This document shows, one piece after another, positions 1 to 10,985 of a stretch of DNA of 64,000 bases; position 1 is the first letter of the stretch, and the number at the start of each line of letters is the position of its first letter. The stretch lies in the NCBI RefSeq assembly GCF_904849725.1, contig NC_058520.1, forward strand, positions 532,632,083-532,696,082. The letters run 5' to 3'. This DNA comes from Hordeum vulgare subsp. vulgare. Its lineage: Eukaryota; Streptophyta; Magnoliopsida; Poales; Poaceae. The notes beneath the pieces were generated by a model that was not told the origin of the DNA, made no database searches, and worked only from the letters and a program-made list of their open reading frames with translations. Position numbers and translations under genes: made by a program.

Positions 1-1469
1 CAAAGGACTATGGAGATGCCCATTAATAGATATCAATGTGAATGGGTCGGGATTGCCATACAAAGGATGCACTAGAGCTATAAGTATGTGAAAGCTCAAA
101 AGGAGAACTAGTGGCTGTCCATCCAACTTGCTTGATCACGAAGACCTAGGGCAATTTTGAGGAAGCCCATCATTGGAATATACAAGCCAAGTTATATAAT
201 GAAGATTCCCACTAGCATATGGTGGTGACAAATCGAGAGTCTCTCAATCATGAAGAACATGGTGCTATTATGAAGCACAAGTGTGGAAAGAAATAGTAAC
301 TTTGTCCTTTTTTTAATATCTCTCTTTTTTTCCTTTTCTTTTTTTGTGGGCAACTTTGGCCTCTTTTTTTTTATTTCCTCACATGGGACAATGCTCTAAT
401 AATGATGATCATCACACTTTATTTACTCACAGCTCAAAGCTTAGAACGATGATGACTCTATAGGAAATGCCTCCGGCAGTGTACCGGGATGTGCAACGAT
501 CTAGTTTGGCGTATGACATTGAAACATCTCGCTAGCTATCTTACGATCATGCAATGGCAATATGAGAGTGACGACACAAGTCATGAGACGGAATGGTGGG
601 AGTTGTATGGCAATATATCTCTGAATAGCTATGAAAATGCCATAGTAGGTAGGTATGGTGGCTGTTTTGAGGAAGGCATATGGTGGGTTTGTGCACCGAC
701 AAAAATTGCGCGGTACTAGAGAGGCTAGCAATGGTGGAAGGTGAAAGTGCATCTATACCATGGACTCACATTAGTCATGAAGAACTCAGATACTTGTTGC
801 GAAAGTTTTTATTAGTAATCAAAACAAAGTGCTAAACGCATACTCCTAGGGGAAGGGTTGGTAGGTGTTAACCATCGCACGATCCCGACCGCAACACAAA
901 GGATGGCAATCAATAGATCAATTATGCTCCGACTTCCTAACATAGCGGTTCACCATACGTGCATGTTACGGGAATCACTAACTTCAACACAAGTATTTCT
1001 AGATCCACAACACCCTACTAAGATAACTCTTAATATTACCAAATTCACGTCTCAAAACTAATTGAGAGGAATCAAACTTCTCTTTCTATTCAATGCACAT
1101 GAAGATGTAAGTTTTATTGTATCCTCTTTGGGTACCTATCACCTTTGGGACTACTTTCATAGCACAAGCCAACTACCAAGTTACGCACCGCCGTGCTCTA
1201 AAAGATCTAAGTGTAGCACATAGAGCAAAATTGTCTAGCTCAAAAGATATAAGTGAAGCACAATGAGTATTCTAGCTAATTCACGATGAGTGCATGTCTC
1301 TCTCAAAAGGTGTGCAGCAAGGATGATTGTGACACAACAAAAATAAAAGACTCCTACGATACAAGTCGCTCCAAGCAAGACACATATCATGTGGTGAATA
1401 AAAATATAGCTCCAAGTAATGTTACCGATGGATTGAAGACGAAAGAGGGGATGCCTTCCCGGGGCATCC
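1..1469 (-). other. Non-coding 3' internal region of Gypsy element A
   Basis: This stretch aligns with 44835-46436 of element H with small indels, for example the expanded CT/T-rich tract near 300-370 versus 45120-45230. No conserved reading frame is shared: the short ORFs differ or break between the two copies. On the minus strand it is the part between gag-protease and the 3' LTR, where an autonomous element would carry pol. No polymerase motif is visible. Confidence 0.7.
1465..1469. repeat. Target-site duplication CATCC, left copy
   Basis: CATCC immediately precedes the TG of the solo LTR and is repeated at 6424-6428 after its terminal CA. The uninterrupted allele in element H reads TATCC at the same point. 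Confidence 0.85.
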
Positions 1470-4400
1470 TGTGACAGCCCGGTGCCGACGTTCCAGAAGC
1501 TTCCCCTTTACTTTCCGTTTTCGTCGTGTGGGTATTTTCAGTTGCCGCATCATCATCGCATCATGCGCATCATCTGCATTGCATCGGCGTCTCCGTTGCC
1601 GCCCGTTTTCAAAACTTGCATTCGTTAGTAGTTGCCGGTTCTCGTCGTTGTTCGTTCCGAGTCCGACCGCACACGCACGCGCCCGCGGCACCGTCGAAAT
1701 CCTGTTTTTAAAGTGTGTTTAAAACTCTCTCTGTTCGAGGTGGAACTTGGCACGCGGTCGCGATTAGTTATAGCCAAGCCGCCTGTCGAATTTCGTCGCG
1801 ATCGGAATCCGTCTGGTACCCGAACGGTCGACCGTAGCGGCACCGTCTTCGGTTATTCGTCGGACGTCTGTCGATGTTTTAAAAAAATTCGTGCCGCGTC
1901 GCCCGCTCTCCCTCTCGTCTCCGGATGTCCACACAACACGGCCACGAAGCACGCCCCGCGTTCGGAATCGTCCGAATCCGACCCCGCGGTTGGATCCGGA
2001 TCGCGATTCCGGTTAACCGAGCCCCCCCCCCCCCATTTGTCTATAAATACCCCCCCGGTGCATATTCGGACAACCTCTCTCTCTCTTCCTCGTTTTCCGT
2101 GCAAACCCTAGAACCGCCTCGTAATCCGCGCCCCAGCTAGTCTCCACCCACCTCCTGAACCCCAGGTCCGATCCAGCCTAGCGCACCCGATCTGGACCGT
2201 CGGATCTCGGATCCAACGGCCCACGGCGCCTCCCTCCTCCTGCCCGAGATGCCTCCCATGGCAGCCGCCTCCCCTGCCGAGCAGCCCGCGCGCCCTCCCC
2301 CCCATCGCAGGCCGGTGAGCCCCTGCTGCCCGCCGACCTCCGCCTGCACCTCGCCGCCGCCACGCACGAACCGCCGCCCCGTCCTTCCTTCCCGGAGCGC
2401 CGCCGACGCCCCCTGCTGCCGGCGGGCTGCTGCCGCGCCCCGCAACTCGCCCTTGCCGCGCCGCCTCGCCGCCTTCCGCCCCGCGCCCCGCAGCTCGCCC
2501 TTGCCGCGCCGCCACCCGCGCCCGGATCCGGTCCGAGCGCTCGCCGTGGATGCCCTCAGCCTCCCGCCGACCTCGCGCCGCCGTGCCGCGCCGCCAGCGG
2601 CTCCCGCTCGGGAGGAGAACGACGAGGGTCCGCTCGCCCGTGCCAGTGCCGCTCGAGTGGGCCAGCTGGTGCCCCGAGGCCCAGCAGCAGAGGCCCATCT
2701 CGGCCTCCACCATCCTGGCCACGTGAGGCCCAAGAGGCCACAGCAGCCGCCTCGCCTCCTCAGCCTCCCCGCCTGGGCCCGAGGCCCACCAAGGTGACCT
2801 CCTCCTGTGCCTCCCAATCCCACGCCCTAGGCGTCTCGTAGCTTTCCGCGCCACTGGTTTCGGCCCAATAGGGATATTGGTGTTTTGTGAAATAGTTATT
2901 TCAGGAAGTTGCTAAATTTTAAAACGCGTATAACTTTTAATCCGTGTGTCGGATCGCGATGGTTTTTATATGCTTTTCGTGTAACTTTTCGCGTAGTATC
3001 CGAATATCCAACATGCATATTTGTTTAACGCCGTTTAGGGTGCCTAATGCTTTGTTTTACGTGCTGTTACAATAGGTTCCATTCCGTAGTTAATTTTTCG
3101 TGCGTATCCGGATTGCCCGTATGCCATAGATTTAATATCCATGTTTTAGGGACCATACTTCTACGTATTTTAGCGCGGTCACTCGTATTTTTGCGTGTAG
3201 GGATTGCCCGTTAGGTTATTTTTCGTGTCTAGGTCTATTTCTCCCGCATTATTGTGTAGCGTTATTTTGTGTTGCAAACCCCACGTATTATATATGTTTC
3301 CGGGATAGAAAAATCTCAGGGATTTTTCTGTGCAATTAGTTTTAGCTTTTAAGGAAGTTAGTTTGCGAGCTATGTTGACGTGAAGCCCTTTTGTTTAATC
3401 CGTAGGTTTTATTCCGGGCCTCGTTTGAATTAGTTGTCAACTAGTGATTTGATCTTGGATGTTTTGTATAGCCTCTGGTATTTTTGGTTGCAATAGAAAT
3501 GCATGTTTAGGTGTTGTTTGACTGCCCTCGAGTTGCTTGAAAAGTGCTGTTTCAGAGGAGCTGAAATATTTCTAAGTCTGGAATCTGCTATTATTTTGTT
3601 GTGGTCTTGTCTGGCTTGCATCTTTGGATCTGTAGCTCTTTTGAGGTTGGTCCAATGGAGTTAGTTGTTCCCCTTGTGTTCCTCTAGCATGCTGTTAAGT
3701 TTCATGCCGTTTGGAGTCCTGTAGCTATAGGTTTTGCTCCTGTCAATATTGCTTCAGGCTGAAAACTGCACTTTCAGGAGGTGTTATTTTCACTAAGTCT
3801 GAAATAGTGCGTGAGATGCCATTTTGTGTCTTCTTTTCCTAGTGCTCCGTGCTGCCATGCTAGATGTTGTTAGTTGATTGTAGTTGTGCTTTTTGCCCTC
3901 TTCCGTGTCATGCCTTGCTTGAGCTAATCGGAGTTGTGTATCCGTAGTTGTGGGGCGTAGAATATGCTATGTGGCTGATTTTGGCAGATTGTAGTCATTT
4001 CTTGTTTTGCTCGTAGTTTTCGAACCGTAGCTCCGTTGTGATCGTGCCCTACATGAAACTTGCTTAGAATCTCGTGTAGTTTCATTTTCTCTTGCTGCTT
4101 GCATGTTTTGAAGTGCTCGTGTCCGTCGTTGCACACATTTTGCATTCATGCCATCATATCTTGCGGTGCTTGTAACTTTTGTTCCGTAGCTCCGTTGGAG
4201 ATGTTCTTTATGTGTAGATTGCTTGCCTTGACGCGTAGAATCACGTGAACCTATTTGTTTTGCTGTTTAACAACTAATTATATGCATTAGTTCAGATCTG
4301 GACAGAATTGCAATTAACATGTGAGGTCGTCTCGGAGATGCTATATGTCATTTCCGACCTCATTTAAAATGCCTAGATAGGTAGTTTAATTTCCGCTTCA

Positions 4401-6423
4401 CCTCTTGCATGTTTAACCACATTTAATATTGCCGCGTAAATAACCGGGAGTGAACTAAATAATTACCGTGGAGTTTCGTCAATATGCAACTCGTGCATAT
4501 TGAACTTCACTTAAGGTGTAGTGTTTGATTGTGTGATTTGTCATGCCGTGACTTGCATGTATTCCGTAGCTCATGCATCATATGTGTTGTGCATCGTGTG
4601 GTGAACATCGTGTGTTGATGCTTGTTTCCGGTTTCCCCGTCTCGATAGAGTTCCGCAAGCGTGCCAGATTGTGAGGACCCGTTCGACTACGTCGGTTCGT
4701 CTGCTTCACGGAGTTGTTCTTCTTCCAAGCAGGATCTCAGGCAAGATGATCATTTCCCCAGATACCATTACTATCATTGCCATGCTAGTTATTTCGATGC
4801 TATCGATTATGTCTCGTTGCCTACCACATGTTAAATATCAGCCTATCAACCATGCCATGTTAACCTTCAACCTGTTCAACCTAGCAAACCACTGATTGGC
4901 TATGTTACTGCTTGCTTAACCCTGTTGATAGCGTTGCTAGTTGCAGGTGCAGTTGCTTCCATGTGAAAACATGGGTTCCTTGTTATATCACCATATTAAA
5001 TGATATTTAATTTAATGCACCTTATATACTTGGTAAAAGGTGGAAGTCTCGGCCTTTCTAGCCTGGTGTTTTGTTCCACCTTTGCCCCCTTAGTTTTCGG
5101 CTACCGGTGTTATGTTCCATATTTGAGCGCTCCTAACACGATTGGGGTTGTTATGGGGACCCCCTTGATAATTCGTTTTAGATTAAAGCTGGTCTGGCAA
5201 GGCCCAATTTTGGTTCTACATTTGCCCAACATAATAATTCTGTTAAATTGAAATGCATAGGGAGTTAGCGCTACCCGAGGAGTAATTTTACATAAACAGG
5301 GGGGCCAGTGCTGATGGTGTTGGTCCCAAACGGTCTGCCTGCGGGGCCACCGCGAGGAAACTCGAGGTTTGGTACTCGTAGCTAGTTCCATCCATCGTGT
5401 CCTGAGAACGAGATACGCGGCTCCTATCGGGTACGTCGACACGTCGGGCGGCCTTGCTGGGTTAGTTTTACCTTTGACGAGTTATCTTGTGCATCGGGAT
5501 TCCGGTGATGCTTTGGGTAATCTCAGAGTTGAGGTTTTCCACTAAGGAATCCGACGAGATTGCGAGCTTCGTGATTGAGGATTTCTATGCGGCTTGTGGT
5601 AATTTGTGATGGACTAGTTGGAGCACCCCTGCAGGGTTAAATCTTTCGGAAAGCCGTGCCCGCGGTTATGTGGCAACGTGGAAGCTTTGTTTAACACTGG
5701 TTCTAGATAACTTGAAGTTAACTTAATTAAAACTTGCCAACTGTGTGCGTAACCGTGATTGTCTCTTTCGTGAGTTCCTTCTCCGATCGAGGACACGGTG
5801 GGGTTATGTCTGACGTAGGTAGGTGTTCAGGATCATTCATTTGATCACCAGTAGTTCACGTCCGTTATGCGTAGATCTTCTCCCTCTTATTTCTTGTACT
5901 CGTAAGTTTAGCCACCAAATATATGCTTAGCCGCTGCTGCAACCCCACCACTTAACCATACCTCACCCATTAAGCTTTGCTAGTCTTGATACCTTTGGAA
6001 ATAAGATTGCTGAGTCCCCTGTGGCTCACAGATTACTACAACACCAGTTGCAGGTACAGGTAAAGGTTACTCGACGTGAGCGCGTTGATTGTTCATTTGG
6101 AGTTGCTTCTTCTTCTTCCTCTTCATCGATCTAGGATGGGTTCCAGGCCGGCAGCCTGGGGTAGCAAGGATGGACGTCGTTCTTCTTTTGTCGTTTGTTT
6201 TCGTCCGTAGTCGGACCCTGCTCTTACTCTTGTTGTTTATGTAATGTACTGATGTGACTCTGATGTAGCTTGTGGCGAGTGTAAGCCAATTCTTTATATA
6301 TCTCATCTTTTCAGTACATGTACTTGTAACGATATCCATTCTTGCGACACGACGAGATGCGCTTCTATCCCTGACGAGGCCTTCGTGCCAAATTGAGGAT
6401 AGGGTCGCATCTTGGGCGTGACA
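1470..6423 (+). mobile_element. Solo LTR, Sukkula-type large retrotransposon derivative (LARD)
   Basis: A 4,954 bp insertion starts TGTGACAG and ends GCGTGACA (TG...CA). It is flanked by the perfect 5 bp target duplication CATCC (1465-1469 and 6424-6428). The homologous site in element H (46432-46442) is uninterrupted, which defines the insertion exactly. The 3' terminal sequence (6399-6423) matches, as I remember it, the LTR end used to mark barley Sukkula, a large retrotransposon derivative with LTRs of about 4.5-5 kb. There is no internal domain or second LTR, so LTR-LTR recombination has presumably removed them. It has a TATA box, a very GC-rich block (about 1890-2830) and then an AT-richer tail. 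The long ORFs on both strands of the GC-rich block are composition artefacts. Confidence 0.85.
2042..2049 (+). promoter_or_regulatory. TATA box of the Sukkula-type LTR
   Basis: TATAAATA sits after a C-rich run and is followed by a CT-rich leader (2077-2095), as in a typical plant LTR core promoter. No other TATA this strong was seen in the LTR. Activity is inferred from sequence only. Confidence 0.6.
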
Positions 6424-7201
6424 CATCCCCAAGCTTAGGATTTTTGGTGTCCTTGAATTTGGCTTGGTATGCCTTGGGAATACCCAAGCTTGAGCTCTTT
6501 CCACTCTTTATCCCTTTGTCCATGAGAACATCTCCCAAAACTTGAAAACTTCACAACACAAAACTTAAACAGAAACTCGTGATATCATTAGCACAAGAAA
6601 ACAAACTACCACCACTTGAGGTACTGTAGCAATCTAGATTTTTTTTGTGTTGGTGTTAGATTACTGTATTATCACTTTTCCATGGCTAGTACCCCCCGAT
6701 ACTATCCATAGTTTCATCAAAGCAAGCAACCAACACAACAAAAACATAATCTATCAAAAACAGACCGGTCTGTAGCAATCTGTATACTTCGTATACTTGT
6801 GGTACCTAAAAAATTCTGAACAATTACGACAGCCTGGGCAAAAGGCATATCAACCAGCAGAAAAAAGAATCAACTCAAAAGCTCTTTCTGAATAAAAATG
6901 AAAAATAATTTCGTGAGCAAAAAGTTTCTGTCTTTTTCCAGCAGGATCAAACAACCAACACCAAACTAGTCATAAAGGTTTTGCTTGGCTCAAACACAAA
7001 AAGAAACACAAAAAACACAATCATAACAGAGGTGTGGACGCAACAAAACAGAAAGAAAAATAAAAATTCATTGGATTGCCTCCCAACAAGCGCTATTGTT
7101 TAACGCCCTTAGCTAGGCATAAGGTGATGGAATCACGTATTGTCGCCTTTGGTGCTCAAACCATAAGTAGCCCTCATCATGGATTCATAAGGCAATCTTA
7201 T
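6424..7201 (-). other. Non-coding internal region of Gypsy element A, right of the solo LTR
   Basis: This continues the 3' internal region of A and aligns with 46437-47149 of H. It begins with two polypurine-like motifs on the minus strand (AAGCTTGGGG type, near 6428-6437 and 6485-6493). No reading frame is conserved. Confidence 0.65.
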
Positions 7202-9176
7202 TTACTTTCTAGGAAAATGCTCCATGCCCTTCTTTAAGGGAAATTGAAATCTAATATTCCCTTCCTTCATATCGATGATAGCACCAATAGTCCTTAGGAA
7301 AGGTCTAGCAAGAATGATAGGGCATGTAGGATTGCAATCAATATCAAGCACAATGAAATCCACGGGTACATAGTTCCTATTTGCAATAATAAGAACATCA
7401 TTGATCCTTCCCATGGGTTTCTTGATAGTAGAATCCGCAAGATGCAAATTAAGAGAGAACTCCTCAATCTCATTAAAGCCTAGAACATCACATAAAGACT
7501 TTGGAATCGCGAAACACTAGCATCCAAATCACACAAAGCATTGCATCCATAGTTTTTGATTTTGATTTTGATAGTAGGTTCCCACTCATCATGAAACTTT
7601 CTAGGAATAGAAACTTCCAACTCAAGTTTCTCTTCAAGGTAAAGGCCTTGTTTTGGCTATAAGCGTGTGGAGAGTTTAGTATGGATTGCATCAAGGAAAT
7701 GCATTCAATCAAGGAGCAACTATCATAATTGAATTCCTTGAAATCCAAAGTAGTAGTTTCATTACTACTCAACGTTTTGATATCCTCTACTCCACTTTCA
7801 ATGCTTTTAGCATCAAGATAGATAGACTCTGAATCATTGGGGCGTTTTTCAACCAAAGTGGATTCATATCCAGACCCGTCATCATTAGGTTTGACACTAG
7901 AAAACAAGGATTCAATGGGAGTCACACCAAGCACTTTAAGATCTTCGTGATTCTTATCACGAGAACATGCCTTTTTAAGACATTCATGTCTAGCACGAAT
8001 TTGGGCGGTTCTTTCTTTGCTCTCATTCATGGAAACACGCATAGCTTTCAAAGTTTCATCCATACTGATCTTGGGAGGAGCACATCTAACTTTCAAAGCA
8101 TCAATATCAATAGACATTCTATCAATGCTCCTAGCCATATCATCAATTTCGAGTAGTTTTTCCTCTATGGACGCATTGAAAATCTTTTGCGAGTTGATAA
8201 ACTCTTTGATATTACTCTCTAGATCAGAGGGTAATTTATTGTAATTTCCATGAGTATTGTTGTAGGAGTTGCCAAAGTTATTAGAGGGGTTACTAGGAAA
8301 AGGCCTAGGAACATAGTTTCCTCTAAAAGCATTGTTGTTGCCAAAATTATTACTACCAACAAAATTAACGTCCAAGCTCTCGTTGCTACTCTCAATCAAG
8401 GAAGACAAGGGCATATCATTAGGATCTAAAGGAGGACTTCTACTAGCAACCAAATTCATTAACTCATCCATCTTAGCACTCAATGAGTTAATTTCTTCTA
8501 TAGCGTGTACCTTCTTACTAGTAGGTGACCTTTCAGCGTGCCACTGAGAGTAGTTTGTCATGATATTGTCTAGGAGTTTTGTGGCTTCTCCTAATGTGAT
8601 TTCCATGAACGTTCCACATGAGGCGGAGTCCAAGATATTTCTAGATTCGAAATTCAAACCTGCGTAGAAGATTTGTATAATCATCCAAAGACTCAAGCCA
8701 TGAGTGGGACAATTTCTAATCATCAATTTCATTATCTCCCAAGATTGTGCAACATGTTCTTGATCAAGTTGCTTAAAATTCATGATATCATTACGGAGAG
8801 AGATAATCTTAGCCGGCGGAAAATACTTGGATATATAAGCATCTTTGCACTTGTTCCAATAATCAATACTCTTTTTGGGCAAAGATGAAAACCAAGTTTT
8901 TGCTCGATCTCGCAATGAGAAAGTAAAAAGCTTAAATTTAATCACATCATTATCCACATATTTCTTATTTTGCATATCGCAAAGCTCAATGAAGGTATTA
9001 AGATGGGATGCGACATCTTCACTAGGAAGGCCGGAGAATTGCTCTTTCATAACAAGATTCAACAAAGCAACATTGATTTTGTATGATTCCGCACTAGTGG
9101 CGGGAGCAATCGGGGTACTAATAAAATCATTATTAATGGTATTTGAGAAGTCACAAAGTTTGGTGTTTTCAGTCAT
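7202..9176 (-). pseudogene. Broken gag-protease gene of Gypsy element A
   Basis: The ATG at 9176 opens MTENTKLCDF. The first 500 or so codons encode a plant retrotransposon Gag with the region NVALLNLVMKEQFSGLPSED, the Trp-Phe motif AKTWFSSLP and an Asn/Gly-rich stretch near residue 280. Compared with the copy in H (47150-49225), a 31 bp deletion near 7637 shifts the frame before the protease. The protease core reads DLDAS in its proper frame where H has DLGAS, and a further 1 bp loss lies near 7508. The protease C-terminus (CPIILARPFLRTIGA, 7202-7447) is open again. The product would be a capsid precursor and aspartic protease for particle assembly; this copy cannot make an intact one. No polymerase follows. 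Confidence 0.85.
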
Positions 9177-9416
9177 GGTGACTTAAGCAAGCAAACAAGC
9201 ACACAAGCGAACAGAAAGCAAGCGAGAGAAAAGGGCGAACGAAAAAGGCAAATATTTTTGTAATTTTTTGTTTTTCAGAAGTGGGGGAGAGGAAAAAGAG
9301 AGGAAAAAAAGTAAATGCAAGAGATGAGTTTGCGACACTTATTTGGATGAGCTTCACCTAGAATAATCCCCAGTGCCAGAGATTGACACGTTGACGGGAG
9401 ACTATTCTTTGACTTG

Positions 9417-9463
9417 ATCCTCCCCGGCAACGGCGCCATAAATCCTCCCCGGCAACGGCGCCA
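9417..9463 (-). repeat. Tandemly duplicated primer-binding site of element A
   Basis: On the minus strand TGGCGCCGTTGCCGGGGA occurs twice, at 9446-9463 and 9421-9438, with a 25 bp period. It matches the 3' end of plant Asp-tRNA (from memory). The inner edge of the LTR is at 9474, ten bases away, the same spacing as in element I. The second copy lies downstream and would be an alternative priming site. Confidence 0.8.
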
Positions 9464-9473
9464 GAAATCCTTC

Positions 9474-10985
9474 TGCTGCCTCTTGAGCTTGCGTTGGTTT
9501 TTCCCTTGAAGAGGAAAGGGTGATGCAGCATAGGAGTAGTAAGTATTTCCCTCAGTTCGAGAACCAAGGTATCAATCAAGTAGGAGAATCAAGCCAAGTG
9601 TCCAGAGTACCTTCGCAAACACAAACAAGCTTGCACCCAACGCTATAAAGGGGTTGTCAATCTCTTCAAGATTGATTGCAAAGTGAGATCTGAAGGCGGA
9701 AAGTGCAACAAAGTAAAAAGTGTAAGGCTGAAAATATGATGTGAAGTAGACCCGGGGGCCATAGTGTTCACTAGAGGCTTTTCTCAAAATGGCAAATACT
9801 ATAGTGGGTGAACAAATTACTGTCGAGCAATTGATAGAACCGCGCAAAGTCATGACGATATCTAAGGCAATGATCGTACATATAGGCATCACGACCGAGA
9901 CAAGTAGACCGATACTTTTTGCATCTACTACTATTACTCCACACATCGACCGCTATCCAGCATGCATCTAGTGTATTGAGTTCATGACAAACAGAGTAAC
10001 GCCTTAAGCAAGATGACATGATGTAGAGGGATAAACTCAAACCAATGATGTAGACCCCATCTTTTTACCCTTGATGGCAACAACACGATGCGTGCCTCGC
10101 TACCCCTTCTGTCACTGGGTGAGGTCACCGCACAGTATGAACCCAAAACCAAGCACTTCTCCCACTGCAAGAATCATAGATCAAGTTGGCCAAACAAAAC
10201 CCACAACTCGAAGAGAATTACAAGGATATGAAATCGTGCATATAAGAGATCAGAAGAAACTTAAATAAGATTCATAGATAATCTGATCATAAATCCACAA
10301 TTCATCGGATCTCGACAAAAACACCGCAAAAGAAGATTACATCGGATAGATCTCCATGAAGATCATGGAGAACTTTGTATTGAAGATCCAAGAGAGAGAA
10401 GAAGCCATCTAGCTACTAGCTATGGACCCGAAGGTCTGTGGGGAACTACTCACGCATCATCGGAGAGGTCATGGTGTTGATGAAGAAGCCCTCCGTATCT
10501 GAATCCCCCATCCGACAGGGCACCAGAACGTGCCCCAGATGGGATCTTGCGGAGACAGAAGCTTGCGGCGGCGGAAAAGTATTTTCGTGGATCTCTCGCG
10601 CAGTTTTGGATTTTTCGGGAATTTATAGGCGGAAGAGGTAGGGCAGACGAGCCACAGGGGGCCCACAAGCCTGCTAGGCGCGCCCCCTGGCCGCGCCTAG
10701 GGGGCTTGTGGCCTCCTCTGGTGGCCACTGCCTTGGTTCTCATGTCCCATGCGTATCTTCTATTCCGGAAAAAAAAATCTTTTCGAAAGTTTTATTCTAT
10801 TTGGACACCGTTTAAAATTCTCCTCTGAAAAGGGTCAAAAACACGGAAAAAATAGCAACCGGCACTTGGCACTGAGTTAATAAGTTAGTCCCAAAAAAGA
10901 TATAAAAGGCATACAAAACATCCAAAGTTTGACAAGATAATAGCATGGAACCATCAAAAATTATAGATACGTTGGAGACGTATCA
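9474..10985 (-). mobile_element. 5' LTR of Gypsy element A
   Basis: The LTR is 1,512 bp and begins TGATACGTCTCC on the minus strand at 10985, ending in GGCAGCA at 9474. It aligns end to end with the 1,507 bp 3' LTR of H (42842-44348). Its U3 contains the CACAAGCC/GGCTTGTG palindrome at 10658-10713. Confidence 0.85.

Larger units (their letters stand above)
1..10985 (-). mobile_element. Gypsy element A (Athila-like, non-autonomous), left end outside window
   Basis: Minus-strand LTR retrotransposon. Its 5' LTR is at 9474-10985, followed leftwards by duplicated Asp-tRNA primer sites, a gag-protease reading frame (9176 to 7202) and a long non-coding 3' part (1-1469 and 6424-7201). The last part is split by a solo LTR at 1470-6423. 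The same architecture occurs in element H (42842-50026), and the two align over most of their length. No reverse transcriptase or integrase sequence is visible. It is inserted in the Copia polyprotein of element B; the base-pair flank at its right end is TCGAG (10986-10990), and the matching left copy would lie outside the window. Membership of the Triticeae Sabrina/Fatima/WHAM group is likely, but I cannot fix the family name without a search. Confidence 0.8.

Noticed and set aside
2108..2854. Long overlapping ORFs on both strands in GC-rich DNA
   Set aside because: They lie inside the solo LTR, are Arg/Gly/Ala/Pro-rich in every frame and show no domain. They result from high GC content.
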